From NCBI GenBank assembly GCA_016199985.1, contig JACQFQ010000059.1:43788-107787 (forward strand): 64,000 nucleotides of DNA, in the 5' to 3' direction. The notes beneath the pieces were generated by a model. The model saw only the letters and a program-made list of their open reading frames with translations, did no database searches and was not told where the DNA came from. Each line of letters begins with the position of its first letter. Positions within the stretch are counted from its first letter, which is position 1. The stretch is from Verrucomicrobiota bacterium. GTDB taxonomy: Bacteria > Verrucomicrobiota > Verrucomicrobiia > Limisphaerales > UBA11320. A program made the translations under genes and the position numbers. This document shows positions 52,001-60,069 of the stretch, piece by piece.

Positions 52001-52399
52001 GTCCTTGTTGTAGTCCGGCAGCCAGCGGGCGTTCTCCGCGCTGCGCTCCGGGGACATGCGCGAGTGAAAGAAGGCGCGAAGATCCTCGACGCTCTGATTC
52101 GCGAGATCTTCCACGAGCCAGCCCGGATGCGATCGAATATCGATGTCGACCGTTCCGCGGCGCGCCGTCTCCGCCACGTACAATCGCCCCTGGTCGTCGA
52201 AGTTGAGGGCGACAGGATCCGCGACCTGGGGCTCTCGCGCCCACAGCGAGAGCGTGAGCCCTTGCTTGGGGAGAAAACTCCCGGCCGTGGCTCCAGCGTC
52301 TTGCGCCGCCAGCACTGCCGGTTCGGAGGACCAGAGGGCGAGCCCTACGGAGATGGCCGCGACCCTCCTGGTCCGCCAACGCTTGGAATCGGTCTTCAT
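49040..52399 (-). CDS. PVC-type membrane-bound dehydrogenase with HEAT repeats and CxxCH cytochrome domain
   Basis: About 1119 residues from the ATG at 52399 (a TTG at 52405 adds two residues). Signal helix after 'KRWRTRR'. Domains: an N-terminal propeller dehydrogenase of the PVC type ('PVALNFDDQGRLYVAETARRG', 'DGHDLHGLVIGPDGKLYFSQGD', 'RMNPDGSELELFAWGLRN', 'FGPDGALYIADWDG'), HEAT-like repeats (about 490-960, e.g. 'AAKLAGELHATRTAPMLTRLL'), and a C-terminal cytochrome with CVRCH near residue 1000 followed by 'GPILKGIGSRATREYILESMVNPSA'. Typical of Planctomycetes/Verrucomicrobia; thought to oxidise sugars or other large substrates. Part of a strand block with the SMP-30 and lysS genes, with 38-base gaps. 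Confidence 0.92.
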   Translation of the reverse strand: MKTDSKRWRTRRVAAISVGLALWSSEPAVLAAQDAGATAGSFLPKQGLTLSLWAREPQVADPVALNFDDQGRLYVAETARRGTVDIDIRSHPGWLVEDLANQSVEDLRAFFHSRMSPERSAENARWLPDYNKDGSHDWKDLKGVKERIRLLEDPMRTGRATRSRVFFEGFNEEVTGVLAGVLPWRGDVFATVYPDLWRLRDTKGVGGPTSAKSMFRGFGVHAAFDGHDLHGLVIGPDGKLYFSQGDNGFVVRTREGRVLKKPNTGGVFRMNPDGSELELFAWGLRNVQEIAFDEFGNMFGVDNDGDLADERERFVYITEGSDSGWRLHWQFKERGWQKQTRLPNYNPWIDERMWVPLHAGQPAHITPPLSNYSVGPSGFKYNPGTGLNDAYRNSFFLVQFPVKKITAFQTRPKGAGFEMVGEHVLLTGMMASATAFGPDGALYIADWDGMWNPDGKGAIWVLDDPKAARSAIRGEVQRLLAEGVEGRPSADLALLLSHVDMRIRMRAQFELAHRREAKLFLRMATNAAAPRMARVHSMWGVGQLKDGRQASMLPFADPDPEIRAQAAKLAGELHATRTAPMLTRLLEDPDPRAQFHAALALGKIGDESVIPAIARLLERNGDRDAFIRHACVYALAGAGTPASLRRLSTHPSPSVRIAAIVALRRLGAPEAASFLSDANPFVRQEAARAIHDDEGIPEALPRLIDLLAPGRATEPEAIARRAISACVRVGGKPEAERLLQFALDAGHPESHRAEALEALASWDRSPALDRVEGMVRRLTPKPSQEAQWGRALIQANIAKLFEKSGPLMSEAIARAIGDNAIAVDPLVLRALIASESQRPATRAQALRVFAKTAPDSALPLAREQLDSFVPALRLAGLELLAELDPSAFTSTITQRFDHFPLPLQQKALELAGGMTRGGLDGLIREKSDELANGKLARELELDVLQAAARRHLKPQGRAGEPTQPTAWKKSGSQLKEALYGGDPARGEDLFRNHVAAQCVRCHEAGGKGKQAGPILKGIGSRATREYILESMVNPSAQIAPGFETLTLTLRDGGERIGGQKLSEDDAQITLDLPEGETRSIPKAQIGSMTTDKVSSMPPMLDILSPFEIRDLVAFLMEQK

Positions 52400-52442
52400 C
52401 GTCAACGGACGAGGCGCGACAAGAACCGCGGCGAGCCTTTGT

Positions 52443-53336
52443 CTACTTCGTGCGCCCCCTCACCACGGTCTTGATCCGATAAAGACTCTTGCTCGCGGTG
52501 ATAAACAGTGTGGATCGGTCCTTGCCGGCGAAGGCGACATTGGCTGTCCAAGGCTCCGGAACGTCGATGTGCTCGATGGTCTTGCCGGCCGGGCTCACGA
52601 TGAACACTCCTTTTCCAGTGAGATAGACATTGCCGCGATTGTCGATCGTCATGCCGTCGGATCCCAGCTCGCAGAACAGCTTCTTGTCTGTGAGGTGGCC
52701 ATCGGGATGAACCGCGTAGGAATAAGTCTTTCCTGCTCCGATGTCAGAGACGTAAAGCGTTTTTCCCGTCGGAGCGCCAATGATCCCGTTCGGCTGCTTC
52801 AGGTCATCCGCAACGCGCGTCACGGTTTTGCGGTCGGCGGTCATGAAATACACATGCTCGCCTCCTTGCTCCCCTCCGCCTCGATGCCAGTAGGGGCGCT
52901 TGTAGAAAGGATCCGTGAAATAGAGGGCGTTGTCTGGACGCACCCAAAGATCATTGGGGCCGTTCAGGAGCTTGCCCTGGTGCTCCTTCAACAGGACGGT
53001 CACCTTGCCGTCGGGAGCTATGGACCAGAGCTCGTTCTTCTCGTCGGCGCAGGCGATGAGGTTGCCATCGCGGTCGAAATACGTTCCGTTGGATCGTCCG
53101 GCAGGCTTCAGGAAAGTCGTCAAGGCGCCGTCGGTGCCCAGGCGCATGATCCGGTCGTTGGGCTGATCGGTGAAGTAAAGATTGCCGCGGCGATCCACGG
53201 CGGGGCCTTCGGTGAACTGGAACTCGCTGGAAATCCTTTCCAGCTTGGCGCCCGGGGCCAGAACGCTGTTCTCAGCGGCGGGAAGGGAGAGGGTGAATCC
53301 GAAGCAAGCGATCGCGAGGGCGTGGATGGTTCTCAT
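52443..53336 (-). CDS. secreted SMP-30/gluconolactonase-family protein
   Basis: 297 residues, signal peptide (ACFGFTLSLPAAE). Six-bladed propeller of the SMP-30/LRE family: 'FTEGPAVDRRGNLYFTD' with a metal Glu, 'NGPNDLWVRPDNALYFTDP' with a metal Asn, 'GSDGMTIDNRGNVYLT' with a metal Asp. The family opens aldonolactones (glucono- or xylonolactone) with Ca/Zn. A periplasmic lactonase would fit before the xylonate dehydratase, but the genes are 12 kb apart. Starts 27 bases after the lysS stop and 44 bases before the PVC dehydrogenase start, so it may be co-transcribed with lysS. Confidence 0.88.
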   Translation of the reverse strand: MRTIHALAIACFGFTLSLPAAENSVLAPGAKLERISSEFQFTEGPAVDRRGNLYFTDQPNDRIMRLGTDGALTTFLKPAGRSNGTYFDRDGNLIACADEKNELWSIAPDGKVTVLLKEHQGKLLNGPNDLWVRPDNALYFTDPFYKRPYWHRGGGEQGGEHVYFMTADRKTVTRVADDLKQPNGIIGAPTGKTLYVSDIGAGKTYSYAVHPDGHLTDKKLFCELGSDGMTIDNRGNVYLTGKGVFIVSPAGKTIEHIDVPEPWTANVAFAGKDRSTLFITASKSLYRIKTVVRGRTK

Positions 53337-53363
53337 GGGGGTGGCATTCGTTGGGTGTTGGTC

Positions 53364-54812
53364 TTACTTCGGCTTCATCTGCGGGAAGAGGATCACGTCC
53401 CGGATGCTTTCCTGTCCGAGCAGCATCATGCACAAGCGATCGATCCCCAGCCCCATGCCGCCCGCGGGGGGCATGCCATGCTCGAGAGCCATCAGAAAAT
53501 CCTCGTCGAGCTTCTGCTGCTCTCCGCCGGCCTGGTGTTCCAGCCGCTCGCGCTGCTCGATCGGGTTGTTCTGCTCGGTGTAGGCGGGCGCGATCTCCTG
53601 CCCGTTGATGCAGCACTCGAAGACCTCCACGACGGTCGGATCGTCCGAAGACAGCTTCGCGAGGGGGACAAGCTCCTTCGGCAGGTGCGTGACGAAAGTG
53701 GGCTGGATCAACGTGGGTTCGATGAGCTTTTCGAACACCGCGCCGGTCACTTCAAAGTCCTCGTATTCCTTGCCGATCTCGGCGCCGAGTTGGGCGGCGC
53801 GCTCGCGCCGCTCGGCGGAGGCGATGTCGAACCAGTCCGCGCCCGCCTTCTCGCGGACCATGTCCTTGTAGCGCGCGCGTCGCCAGGGCGGAGAGAGATC
53901 AATGGTCTTCGTCACCGCGCCCGCGGCGTCCTTGTGCTCGATTTTGTAGCCGCCGAGGACGCGCTGGGCGATGTGGCAGATCATGGATTGCGTCAGCTCC
54001 ATCATGCTCTCGTAATCGCCGTAAGCCTGATAGGCCTCCAGCATGGTGAACTCCGGGTTGTGGCGGCGGGACAGCCCTTCGTTCCGGAAGTTTCGCCCGA
54101 TCTCAAACACGCGATCGATGCCTCCAACGAGCAGGCGCTTCAAGTAGAGCTCGAGCGCGATGCGAAGGAAGAACTGGCATCCGAGCGCGTTGTGGAAAGT
54201 GACGAACGGCTGCGCCGCGGCGCCTCCGGGAATGGCCTGCATCATCGGCGTCTCGACTTCGACAAACCCGCGGGAGTGCAGGAATTGGCGCATCTCGTGA
54301 AGGATCCTGCTGCGCGCGAGGAACACCTGCTTCACGGGGTTGTTGGCCATCAGGTCGAGATAGCGCTGGCGGTAGCGGACCTCGGTGTCCTCGAGTCCGT
54401 AGTATTGTCCCGGCGGCGGCCGGAGGGCCTTGGTCAGAACGGTGAACGATTCGCACTTGACCGAAATCTCGCCGGTCTTGGTCGTGAACAGGGTTCCGGC
54501 GACTCCGATGAAATCGCCGAGGTCCAGGAGCTTGAAAATCTCCCACGCCGCGTCCCCGAGCACGTTCTTTTGGGCGTAGACCTGCATGCGTCCCGACTGG
54601 TCCTGGACGTCGATGAACTGGCTCTTGCCCATGTCGCGATGCGCCGTGATCCGTCCGGCGAGCTCCACACGGCGGCCTTCCGCATAATCGTGGCGCGCGG
54701 CGGCGCAGGTCTCGCCGGGGGTGAACTTGTTGGCGAAGGGATTCACGCCCTTCGCCCGCATGGCCGCGAGCTTGGCCTTGCGCTGCTCGATCAACGAATC
54801 GGTGGCTTCCAT
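53364..54812 (-). CDS. lysS: lysyl-tRNA synthetase, class II
   Basis: 482 residues from the ATG at 54812 (MEATDSLIEQRKAKLAAMRAKG). OB-fold 'RVELAGRITAHRDMGKSQFIDVQDQSG', class II motif 2 'RNFRNEGLSRRHNPEFTMLEAY', motif 3 'GMGLGIDRLCMMLLGQ' and the C-terminal 'ESIRDVILFPQMK' typical of LysS. Attaches lysine to tRNA. An open upstream frame (to 54986) adds 58 residues not seen in the family. Followed by the SMP-30 gene after 27 bases. Single housekeeping gene in an otherwise accessory block. Confidence 0.96.
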   Translation of the reverse strand: MEATDSLIEQRKAKLAAMRAKGVNPFANKFTPGETCAAARHDYAEGRRVELAGRITAHRDMGKSQFIDVQDQSGRMQVYAQKNVLGDAAWEIFKLLDLGDFIGVAGTLFTTKTGEISVKCESFTVLTKALRPPPGQYYGLEDTEVRYRQRYLDLMANNPVKQVFLARSRILHEMRQFLHSRGFVEVETPMMQAIPGGAAAQPFVTFHNALGCQFFLRIALELYLKRLLVGGIDRVFEIGRNFRNEGLSRRHNPEFTMLEAYQAYGDYESMMELTQSMICHIAQRVLGGYKIEHKDAAGAVTKTIDLSPPWRRARYKDMVREKAGADWFDIASAERRERAAQLGAEIGKEYEDFEVTGAVFEKLIEPTLIQPTFVTHLPKELVPLAKLSSDDPTVVEVFECCINGQEIAPAYTEQNNPIEQRERLEHQAGGEQQKLDEDFLMALEHGMPPAGGMGLGIDRLCMMLLGQESIRDVILFPQMKPK

Positions 54813-55565
54813 AGTCAAGAGAAGCGCACATGAAACCACGCGGACGCCGGAGTGTCCAAGGTTTTGCGAAAGTGTGTCCGGCGGTCGCGCGTCAGCGCTC
54901 GGACCTCGCTGCGCCGCGGCGACCGCGGCCTGTCGGTCCGGCGCGACCGTCGTGGCGAAGCCACGGGCGAGCGCGCTGATTTTCATGGCTTAACCGTCAT
55001 TCTCATTGAAGACTTTCACCGGCTCAGTGTGAGCACCCGAACACGCACTCTGGCTTATGAGAATCCGCCTTTACTGTAAGAGCAGGCCGAAGCGCCTGTT
55101 GGGCGGGCTTCGCCAGTCCTCGCGGCGGCGAGCGGCCCGGCCCTCGCGATCTTTGGATGGCTGGCTCGCTTTGGGCAACACGAACGGTCCTCCGTACTGC
55201 GGTCGTCACCGCGTCTCTCAGATGAAATTGTTATCACTCCTGCGCCAGGCCGGTGGGTTTTGCGCGCTTTTGTTTGGCCTCAACTCCTCCAGCCTCGACG
55301 CTTCGCAACTCTCCATCCTGCCCGTCGGCTTCGAGGCGTTGCCGCCGGCAGACTTGAAGGCGCTGCTGGAGTACCTCTGCCAGCCCCATCCATAGGACGA
55401 AACAGCATGACTCCACTGAATTGTCCGCCGCTTCGTTGTGTCACAGCGACAAGGAAAGCGGCCATGAGGTTGTGCCGCGCTCGCCGCGGCGATGGGCGCC
55501 ATCTCTTCGGGACTTGCGCGAGCCTGACCGCCGCCGTGACGCTTGACCGTTGGACGTGCTTGCTA
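54813..55565. other. gap between lysS and the S9 peptidase gene
   Basis: About 750 bases, no sure gene. Contains the small remnant listed next and upstream in-frame codons of the S9 gene. Two GC-rich arms (CGTGGC ... GCCACG, 54951-54965) form only a short hairpin. Confidence 0.4.
55222..55395 (+). pseudogene. signal-peptide-plus-tail remnant of a PVC-type cytochrome gene
   Basis: 57 codons: MKLLSLLRQAGGFCALLFGL gives a signal-like start, then the end 'PVGFEALPPADLKALLEYLC' matches the last helix of PVC cytochrome proteins ('LxxLxPxDLxxLLxYL'). The catalytic middle and the heme motif are missing, as if an internal deletion joined the two ends. The frame starts 12 bases before the end of the lysS-proximal hairpin region. 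Could also be chance, since both parts are short. Confidence 0.3.
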
Positions 55566-57959
55566 ATGCGTTCGTGCCTGCGGAACACACGTGGTCTGAT
55601 GCTGGCGGGCGCTTTGCTTGGAGCATCGTCACTGGACGCGAGGGACATCGAAGGGTTGCCGGCGGACTCGCCGCTCGTGACAGTTGGCGTGGACGAGGCA
55701 AGCGCCCCGAACGCTCTGCATGAATCACCCCAAGGCCTCTTGCGTGCCGAGTCGGGGGCGAGCCGGGTGTTCCGGGATCGCGTCTCGCCGCACTGGTTCG
55801 CCAACGGCGCGCGCTTCTGGTATCGCAATGAACTGCGCGGCGGAGCGAAGGAGTTTGTTGTCGTGGACGCGGAGCGCGGCGTTCGTGAACGCGCGTTCGA
55901 TCACGCGAGGCTGGCCGCGGCGCTGTCCAAAGCGGCGGGCGCGGAGTTCAAGGGCGACCGGCTGCCGTTCGACCGTTTCGAGTTCGTCGACGACGCCAAG
56001 GCGATTCGATTCAACGCGGGCGATGCGACTTGGAAGTGCGATCTGGGTTCCTACCAGTGCGCAAAAACCGAGGCGACGGCCGGGAAGAATCCCGACAACG
56101 AGGCGGATGCGCCGCGAGACCGGGACGGCCGACGGGGTCCGGCGCAGGACGACGCCGACGGTGAGAACGCGCGCGGTCCGTCCGACCGCTCGCCCGACGG
56201 CAACTGGACGGCGTTGGTGAAGGAGCACAATGTCTTCATCAGGTCGCGGACAAGCGAGGCGAAGGACATTCAACTGAGCAAGGACGGCAGGGACGGAATG
56301 GCCTATGGCAGGCTCTCGTGGTCGCCGGATTCGAGCAAGCTCGTGGCGTTTCGTGTCGAGCCGGGCGAGAAGAAGGAGGTGTACCTGGTGGAGTCGTCGC
56401 CGAAGGAGGGCGGGCGGGCGAAGCTCAAGACGCGTCCGTATCCGCTGCCGGGTGACAGGTTCGCGAAGTACGAATTGAACATCTTCGACGTGGCTGGCCG
56501 GATTCAAGTGAAGCCGGATGTGGACCGCTTCGAGCATGAGTGGCTTGCGCCCCGCCTTCATTGGAGTCTCGACGGACGCCGCTTTGGTTACCAGCAGGTG
56601 GACCGCGGACATCAACGCTTCCGCGTCATTGAAGTGGATTCACGAACGGGCGCTACTCGGCATCTCATCGACGAAAAGACGGAGACGTTCATCTGGACGG
56701 CGCACACGGAGAGCGTGGGCCTGAGCGCGGTCAACTGGCTGACAAACTCCGAGGAAATCATCTACGCCTCCGAGAGCAATGGATGGCGGCATCTGTACTT
56801 GATTGACGCGGCAGCGGGCAAACTCAGGAATCCCATCACGACCGGCGAGTGGGTCGTGCGTGGCATCGAGGGCATAGACGAGACGAAGCGGCAGGTGTGG
56901 TTCCGCGCCAGCGGGGTCATGCCGGACCAGGACCCGTATCTCATACATCACGGCCGCGTGAACTTCGACGGCGGCGGCCTGGTGTGGCTGACGGCGGGCA
57001 ACGGCAATCACTCCGTTCAGTTTTCGCCGGACCGGACGTTCGTCATCGACACTTACTCTCGTGTGGATTTGGCGCCGGTGAATGAGTTGCGCCGCGTGTC
57101 GGACGGCAAGCTTGTCTGCGGACTCGAGGAGGCGGACATCGCGGAGTTGAAGGCCGGCGGCTGGAAGCCGCCGGAGGTTTTCACCGCGAAGGCGCGCGAT
57201 GGCAGGACGGACATCTGGGGCATCATCTGTCGGCCGGCGGATTTCAATCCGAGGAAGAAGTATCCGATCATCGAGGACATTTACGCGGGGCCGCAGGGTT
57301 CGTTCACGCCGAAGATTTTCAGCGCCAGTTCGCGCTACGAGTCGCTGACTCGGCTCGGCTTCATCGTGGTCAAGATGGACGGAATGGGGACGGCGAATCG
57401 CTCGAAGGCGTTCCACGATGTGTGCTGGCGCAACCTCAAGGACGCGGGGTTCGAGGACCGCATCTTGTGGATGAAGGCGGCGGCGAAAAAGTATCCGAGC
57501 CTGGACGTCACGCGGGTCGGGATTTACGGGACTTCCGCCGGCGCGCAGAACGCGGCGGGCGCGGTCCTGTTTCATCCTGAGTTCTACAAGGCGGCGGTGG
57601 CGAATTGCGGCTGTCACGACAATCGCATGGACAAGGCTTCGTGGAACGAGCAGTGGATGGGCTACCCGGTCGGGCCGCACTACGGCGAGTGCTCTAACAT
57701 CGACAACGCTCGTAGATTGCAAGGCCACCTGCTCCTCGTCGTTGGCGAGATGGACGACAACGTGCCGCCGGAATCGACCTACCGTTTCGCCGACGCGCTC
57801 ATCAAGGCGAACAAGGATTTTGATTTTCTCGTCGTGCCCGGAGGCGGCCATGGCGCGGGCGGCGCGTACGGACAGCGGCGCTTGCAGGATTTCTTCGTCC
57901 GCCATTTGATGGGCAAGGAGCCGCCGGATCGGAACGCGCAGAAAGGACCGCACCAATGA
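55566..57959 (+). CDS. secreted S9-family prolyl-oligopeptidase-type peptidase
   Basis: 797 residues from the ATG at 55566 (starts at 55407 and 55464 are also open). Signal helix 'NTRGLMLAGALLGASSLDA'. Middle: DPP4-type propeller repeats ('YGRLSWSPDSSKLVAFRVEPG', 'WLAPRLHWSLDGRRFGYQQV'). C-terminal alpha/beta-hydrolase domain with the nucleophile in GTSAG (S657), acid in 'GEMDDNVPP' (D730/D731) and His in 'GGGHGAG' (H762). An Asp/Arg-rich insert (about 178-220) interrupts the propeller. Cleaves peptides after Pro or similar. Preceded by a region with no clear promoter. Confidence 0.88.
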   Translation: MRSCLRNTRGLMLAGALLGASSLDARDIEGLPADSPLVTVGVDEASAPNALHESPQGLLRAESGASRVFRDRVSPHWFANGARFWYRNELRGGAKEFVVVDAERGVRERAFDHARLAAALSKAAGAEFKGDRLPFDRFEFVDDAKAIRFNAGDATWKCDLGSYQCAKTEATAGKNPDNEADAPRDRDGRRGPAQDDADGENARGPSDRSPDGNWTALVKEHNVFIRSRTSEAKDIQLSKDGRDGMAYGRLSWSPDSSKLVAFRVEPGEKKEVYLVESSPKEGGRAKLKTRPYPLPGDRFAKYELNIFDVAGRIQVKPDVDRFEHEWLAPRLHWSLDGRRFGYQQVDRGHQRFRVIEVDSRTGATRHLIDEKTETFIWTAHTESVGLSAVNWLTNSEEIIYASESNGWRHLYLIDAAAGKLRNPITTGEWVVRGIEGIDETKRQVWFRASGVMPDQDPYLIHHGRVNFDGGGLVWLTAGNGNHSVQFSPDRTFVIDTYSRVDLAPVNELRRVSDGKLVCGLEEADIAELKAGGWKPPEVFTAKARDGRTDIWGIICRPADFNPRKKYPIIEDIYAGPQGSFTPKIFSASSRYESLTRLGFIVVKMDGMGTANRSKAFHDVCWRNLKDAGFEDRILWMKAAAKKYPSLDVTRVGIYGTSAGAQNAAGAVLFHPEFYKAAVANCGCHDNRMDKASWNEQWMGYPVGPHYGECSNIDNARRLQGHLLLVVGEMDDNVPPESTYRFADALIKANKDFDFLVVPGGGHGAGGAYGQRRLQDFFVRHLMGKEPPDRNAQKGPHQ

Positions 57960-58337
57960 CGACATTCGGGAGCGCCTCGGACGCGTCGGAGGTTTTCCTG
58001 CCCAGAGGTCGCATGAGTGTTTTTGACCATAAGTGAAGGAACACGCCAGGAATTGTCCGATTCCGAATTCCTTCCCGAAGACGCAAAGCAGGCCTGATAG
58101 GGACCAACGCGATGCATTCGACTGCATTACTGTAAGAAACAACAACATTCACAAACGGCTTACAGCAGCCCGTTTAAGACTATTTGATATTCTGCAGGTC
58201 GGATAGGTTTACAGACCCCGCGAAAAGCAAATGGCGCCCAAGGGGAATGAGCCCGATCGCCGGAAAGGTTTAATCACCTGATCGACAACGGATTGCCATA
58301 CAAAATGAATCCACAGTTAGGAGAAGTTTGAGAACGC
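57960..58337. other. AT-richer gap before the lectin gene
   Basis: No gene seen. GC falls visibly compared with the flanking genes. The sigma-54 type element starts at its end. Confidence 0.4.
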
Positions 58338-58353
58338 TGGCACATGGAGTGCT
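58338..58353 (+). promoter_or_regulatory. sigma-54 type -24/-12 promoter of the VPDSG-CTERM lectin gene
   Basis: TGGCAC-N5-GTGCT: the -24 TGGCAC is perfect and the -12 keeps TGC with one change (TTGC to GTGC), spacing exactly as in the sigma-54 consensus TGGCAC-N5-TTGC. It ends 75 bases upstream of the ATG at 58429. Confidence 0.6.
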
Positions 58354-58428
58354 TGAAAGCGGACTCTTGCCACCCAATCGGAACAATTACAGGACAGTCA
58401 GAAAACCAAATCGTTACTTTTGAACTCT

Positions 58429-59046
58429 ATGAAGAAACATGTTTTGACCCTTTGTCTTTCGCTGGCTTGCGCCAGTGCGTGGGCCGCCCCGATCCTCGAT
58501 CCATCGAGCGGGCACTATTACGATGTCATCCCGGCGTCCGGCATTACGTGGGACGACGCAAGGTCTGGCGCCTTGGGGAATTTCTATCTCGGCTTGCAAG
58601 GCCACCTGGCCACTGTTACGTCGAGCGGTGAGGACGGCTACGTTGGAGCAGCCGTGGCTGCGGCCGGTTCCGGCGAGTTCTGGCTGGGCGGTTTTCAGAA
58701 CCCGATCACAGAAACGACTGCGGCAGCTGGTTGGACGTGGGTCAATGGCGAAGGCACCTTCCCTGGTGTCAATGGTGCGCTGGGCTTTGCCAACCCCTAC
58801 TCCAATTGGAATTCTGGCGAGCCCAACGACTATTACGGCGCAGGTACGGAGCAGTATCTGGGAATCAACCTGGGTGTCGTGGGGGGGTTCAATGACGAAG
58901 GCAACCTGGGCCTCATTGGCGGCTATGTGATCGAGTACGATCCCAACACGATCCCTGATCATGTGCCGGATGCCGGCGCTACTGCGTCGCTGCTCGGTGG
59001 CGCCCTCGCGATGTTAGCCTCCTTCGCGCGCCGAATCCGTAAGTAA
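58429..59046 (+). CDS. C-type lectin-domain protein with VPDSG-CTERM sorting signal
   Basis: 205 residues from the ATG at 58429 (a TTG at 58420 adds three residues). Signal peptide 'LTLCLSLACASAWA'. C-type lectin-like fold: 'WDDARSGALGNFYLGLQGHLATV', 'FWLGGFQNP', 'GWTWVNGEG', 'NWNSGEPNDYYG', 'GFNDEG'. Last 27 residues: 'VPDAGATASLLGGALAML' plus a basic end, i.e. the VPDSG-CTERM type of exosortase sorting signal found in Verrucomicrobia. Exported, processed by an exosortase and probably placed in the extracellular matrix. The -24/-12 element upstream suggests sigma-54 control, as known for PEP-CTERM genes with PrsK/PrsR. A terminator follows. Confidence 0.9.
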   Translation: MKKHVLTLCLSLACASAWAAPILDPSSGHYYDVIPASGITWDDARSGALGNFYLGLQGHLATVTSSGEDGYVGAAVAAAGSGEFWLGGFQNPITETTAAAGWTWVNGEGTFPGVNGALGFANPYSNWNSGEPNDYYGAGTEQYLGINLGVVGGFNDEGNLGLIGGYVIEYDPNTIPDHVPDAGATASLLGGALAMLASFARRIRK

Positions 59047-59841
59047 GAAGACGGCTTGCGATCTCCTTGAAAGCGGCACAGCCCTTTGGCTGTGCCGCTT
59101 TTTCTTTGATCCGGACAGTTCCATCTTCCGACTCGGCTCCAAGGAGGGCGAGATCAGGGCAAGCGTCAAAGTCATTTTCCATCTCCGTTTCCCCCGCGCT
59201 TCCTTACCGCTTCCACCAATCGCGCTGTGAAGCAGCCCCCATTCGGCTTCCGTGTGGCGATGCCGCGTGAATCCGGCCCGTTCCAAATAGGAGTTGGGCG
59301 CGGTGAGCCGCCGGGCGGGCAGCCGCGTTGTCGCGCGGAAGAACGCATATAACGTCCAAAGAATCAGCCGGCCGCGAATCCGTTTCCATCCGGCGGCCGG
59401 TGTTTGAAAATCGGCAAGCAACCAGTTCCCGTCCGGCGTTGTCACTGCGCCTAAACGGGCGATGATTTGTTCCAACTGATCCGCGCGAAAGCAGTCGAGG
59501 AAAAAGTGGGTGATGACCAGGTCGTAGTCTCCGCCGGTTGGTGTCCAGTTCAAGACGTCGGCGTGGATGAAGCGAACGCAGGCGGTTGCCATGTTGTGGC
59601 GCAGAAGTTGCCGGCGGGCCTGGGCGAGCATCGGTTCGCTGGCATCCACGCAAGTGATTTGGGCGTTCGGAAAGCGGTTTCGGCATTCCACGAGAGAACG
59701 GCCGTGGCCTTCACCCACCAAAAGAATGTTCCGGGCAGCGGGGATCTCACTGAGAAACGCCCTGCGGCAGCGTTGGAGCTTTTCTCCCGCGAGGATGAAT
59801 TCCATCCAGCGGTAATGCGGCGCAAGGAGGTCAAAGCTCAT
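59014..59841 (-). CDS. class I SAM-dependent methyltransferase with an odd C-terminal tail
   Basis: 275 residues from the ATG at 59841 (59865 and 59898 also open). UbiE-like start 'SFDLLAPHYRWMEFILAGEKLQRCR'; SAM motif I 'LLVGEGHGRS' (40-49), acidic D66 after strand 2, motif 'DYDLVITHFFLDCF', post-motif 'LLADFQTPAAGW'. The recognisable protein ends near residue 207. The remaining 65 or so residues (KEARGKRRWK onward) are encoded across the terminator hairpin of the convergent lectin gene and into its 3' end, and look unlike any methyltransferase. Either the natural stop was lost or the tail is harmless read-through. Substrate unknown. Confidence 0.82.
   Translation of the reverse strand: MSFDLLAPHYRWMEFILAGEKLQRCRRAFLSEIPAARNILLVGEGHGRSLVECRNRFPNAQITCVDASEPMLAQARRQLLRHNMATACVRFIHADVLNWTPTGGDYDLVITHFFLDCFRADQLEQIIARLGAVTTPDGNWLLADFQTPAAGWKRIRGRLILWTLYAFFRATTRLPARRLTAPNSYLERAGFTRHRHTEAEWGLLHSAIGGSGKEARGKRRWKMTLTLALISPSLEPSRKMELSGSKKKRHSQRAVPLSRRSQAVFLLTDSAREGG
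59070..59105 (+). terminator. rho-independent terminator after the lectin gene
   Basis: Perfect 14-base-pair stem AAAGCGGCACAGCC / GGCTGTGCCGCTTT with a CTTT loop, then TTCTTT. The whole hairpin lies inside the frame of the convergent methyltransferase. Confidence 0.93.
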
Positions 59842-60069
59842 GGCAAGATTTGATGTGACAGCCATTGATGATGTTGCCACCACAGTCCGGTGAGCCATCC
59901 ACCCTCGATGTAGGCCGCGACATCCCCATACTGTCCGAGAATACGAACGTGAGAACGGTGATAAGGGATTTCATGCTTTAAAAAGTGTGAGAGCGCGCGC
60001 ACGGCATCCGCCGCAGCGGGGTTCAGTTTCTTGCGGTCGCGGAGCGATCTCAGAAACCAAGATGCGTCC

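Noticed and set aside
52143..54833. 896-codon plus-strand frame
   Set aside because: Antisense of the SMP-30 and lysS genes, which have full motifs.
56640..58148. 502-codon minus-strand frame
   Set aside because: Antisense of the S9 peptidase catalytic half; the peptidase triad is intact on the plus strand.
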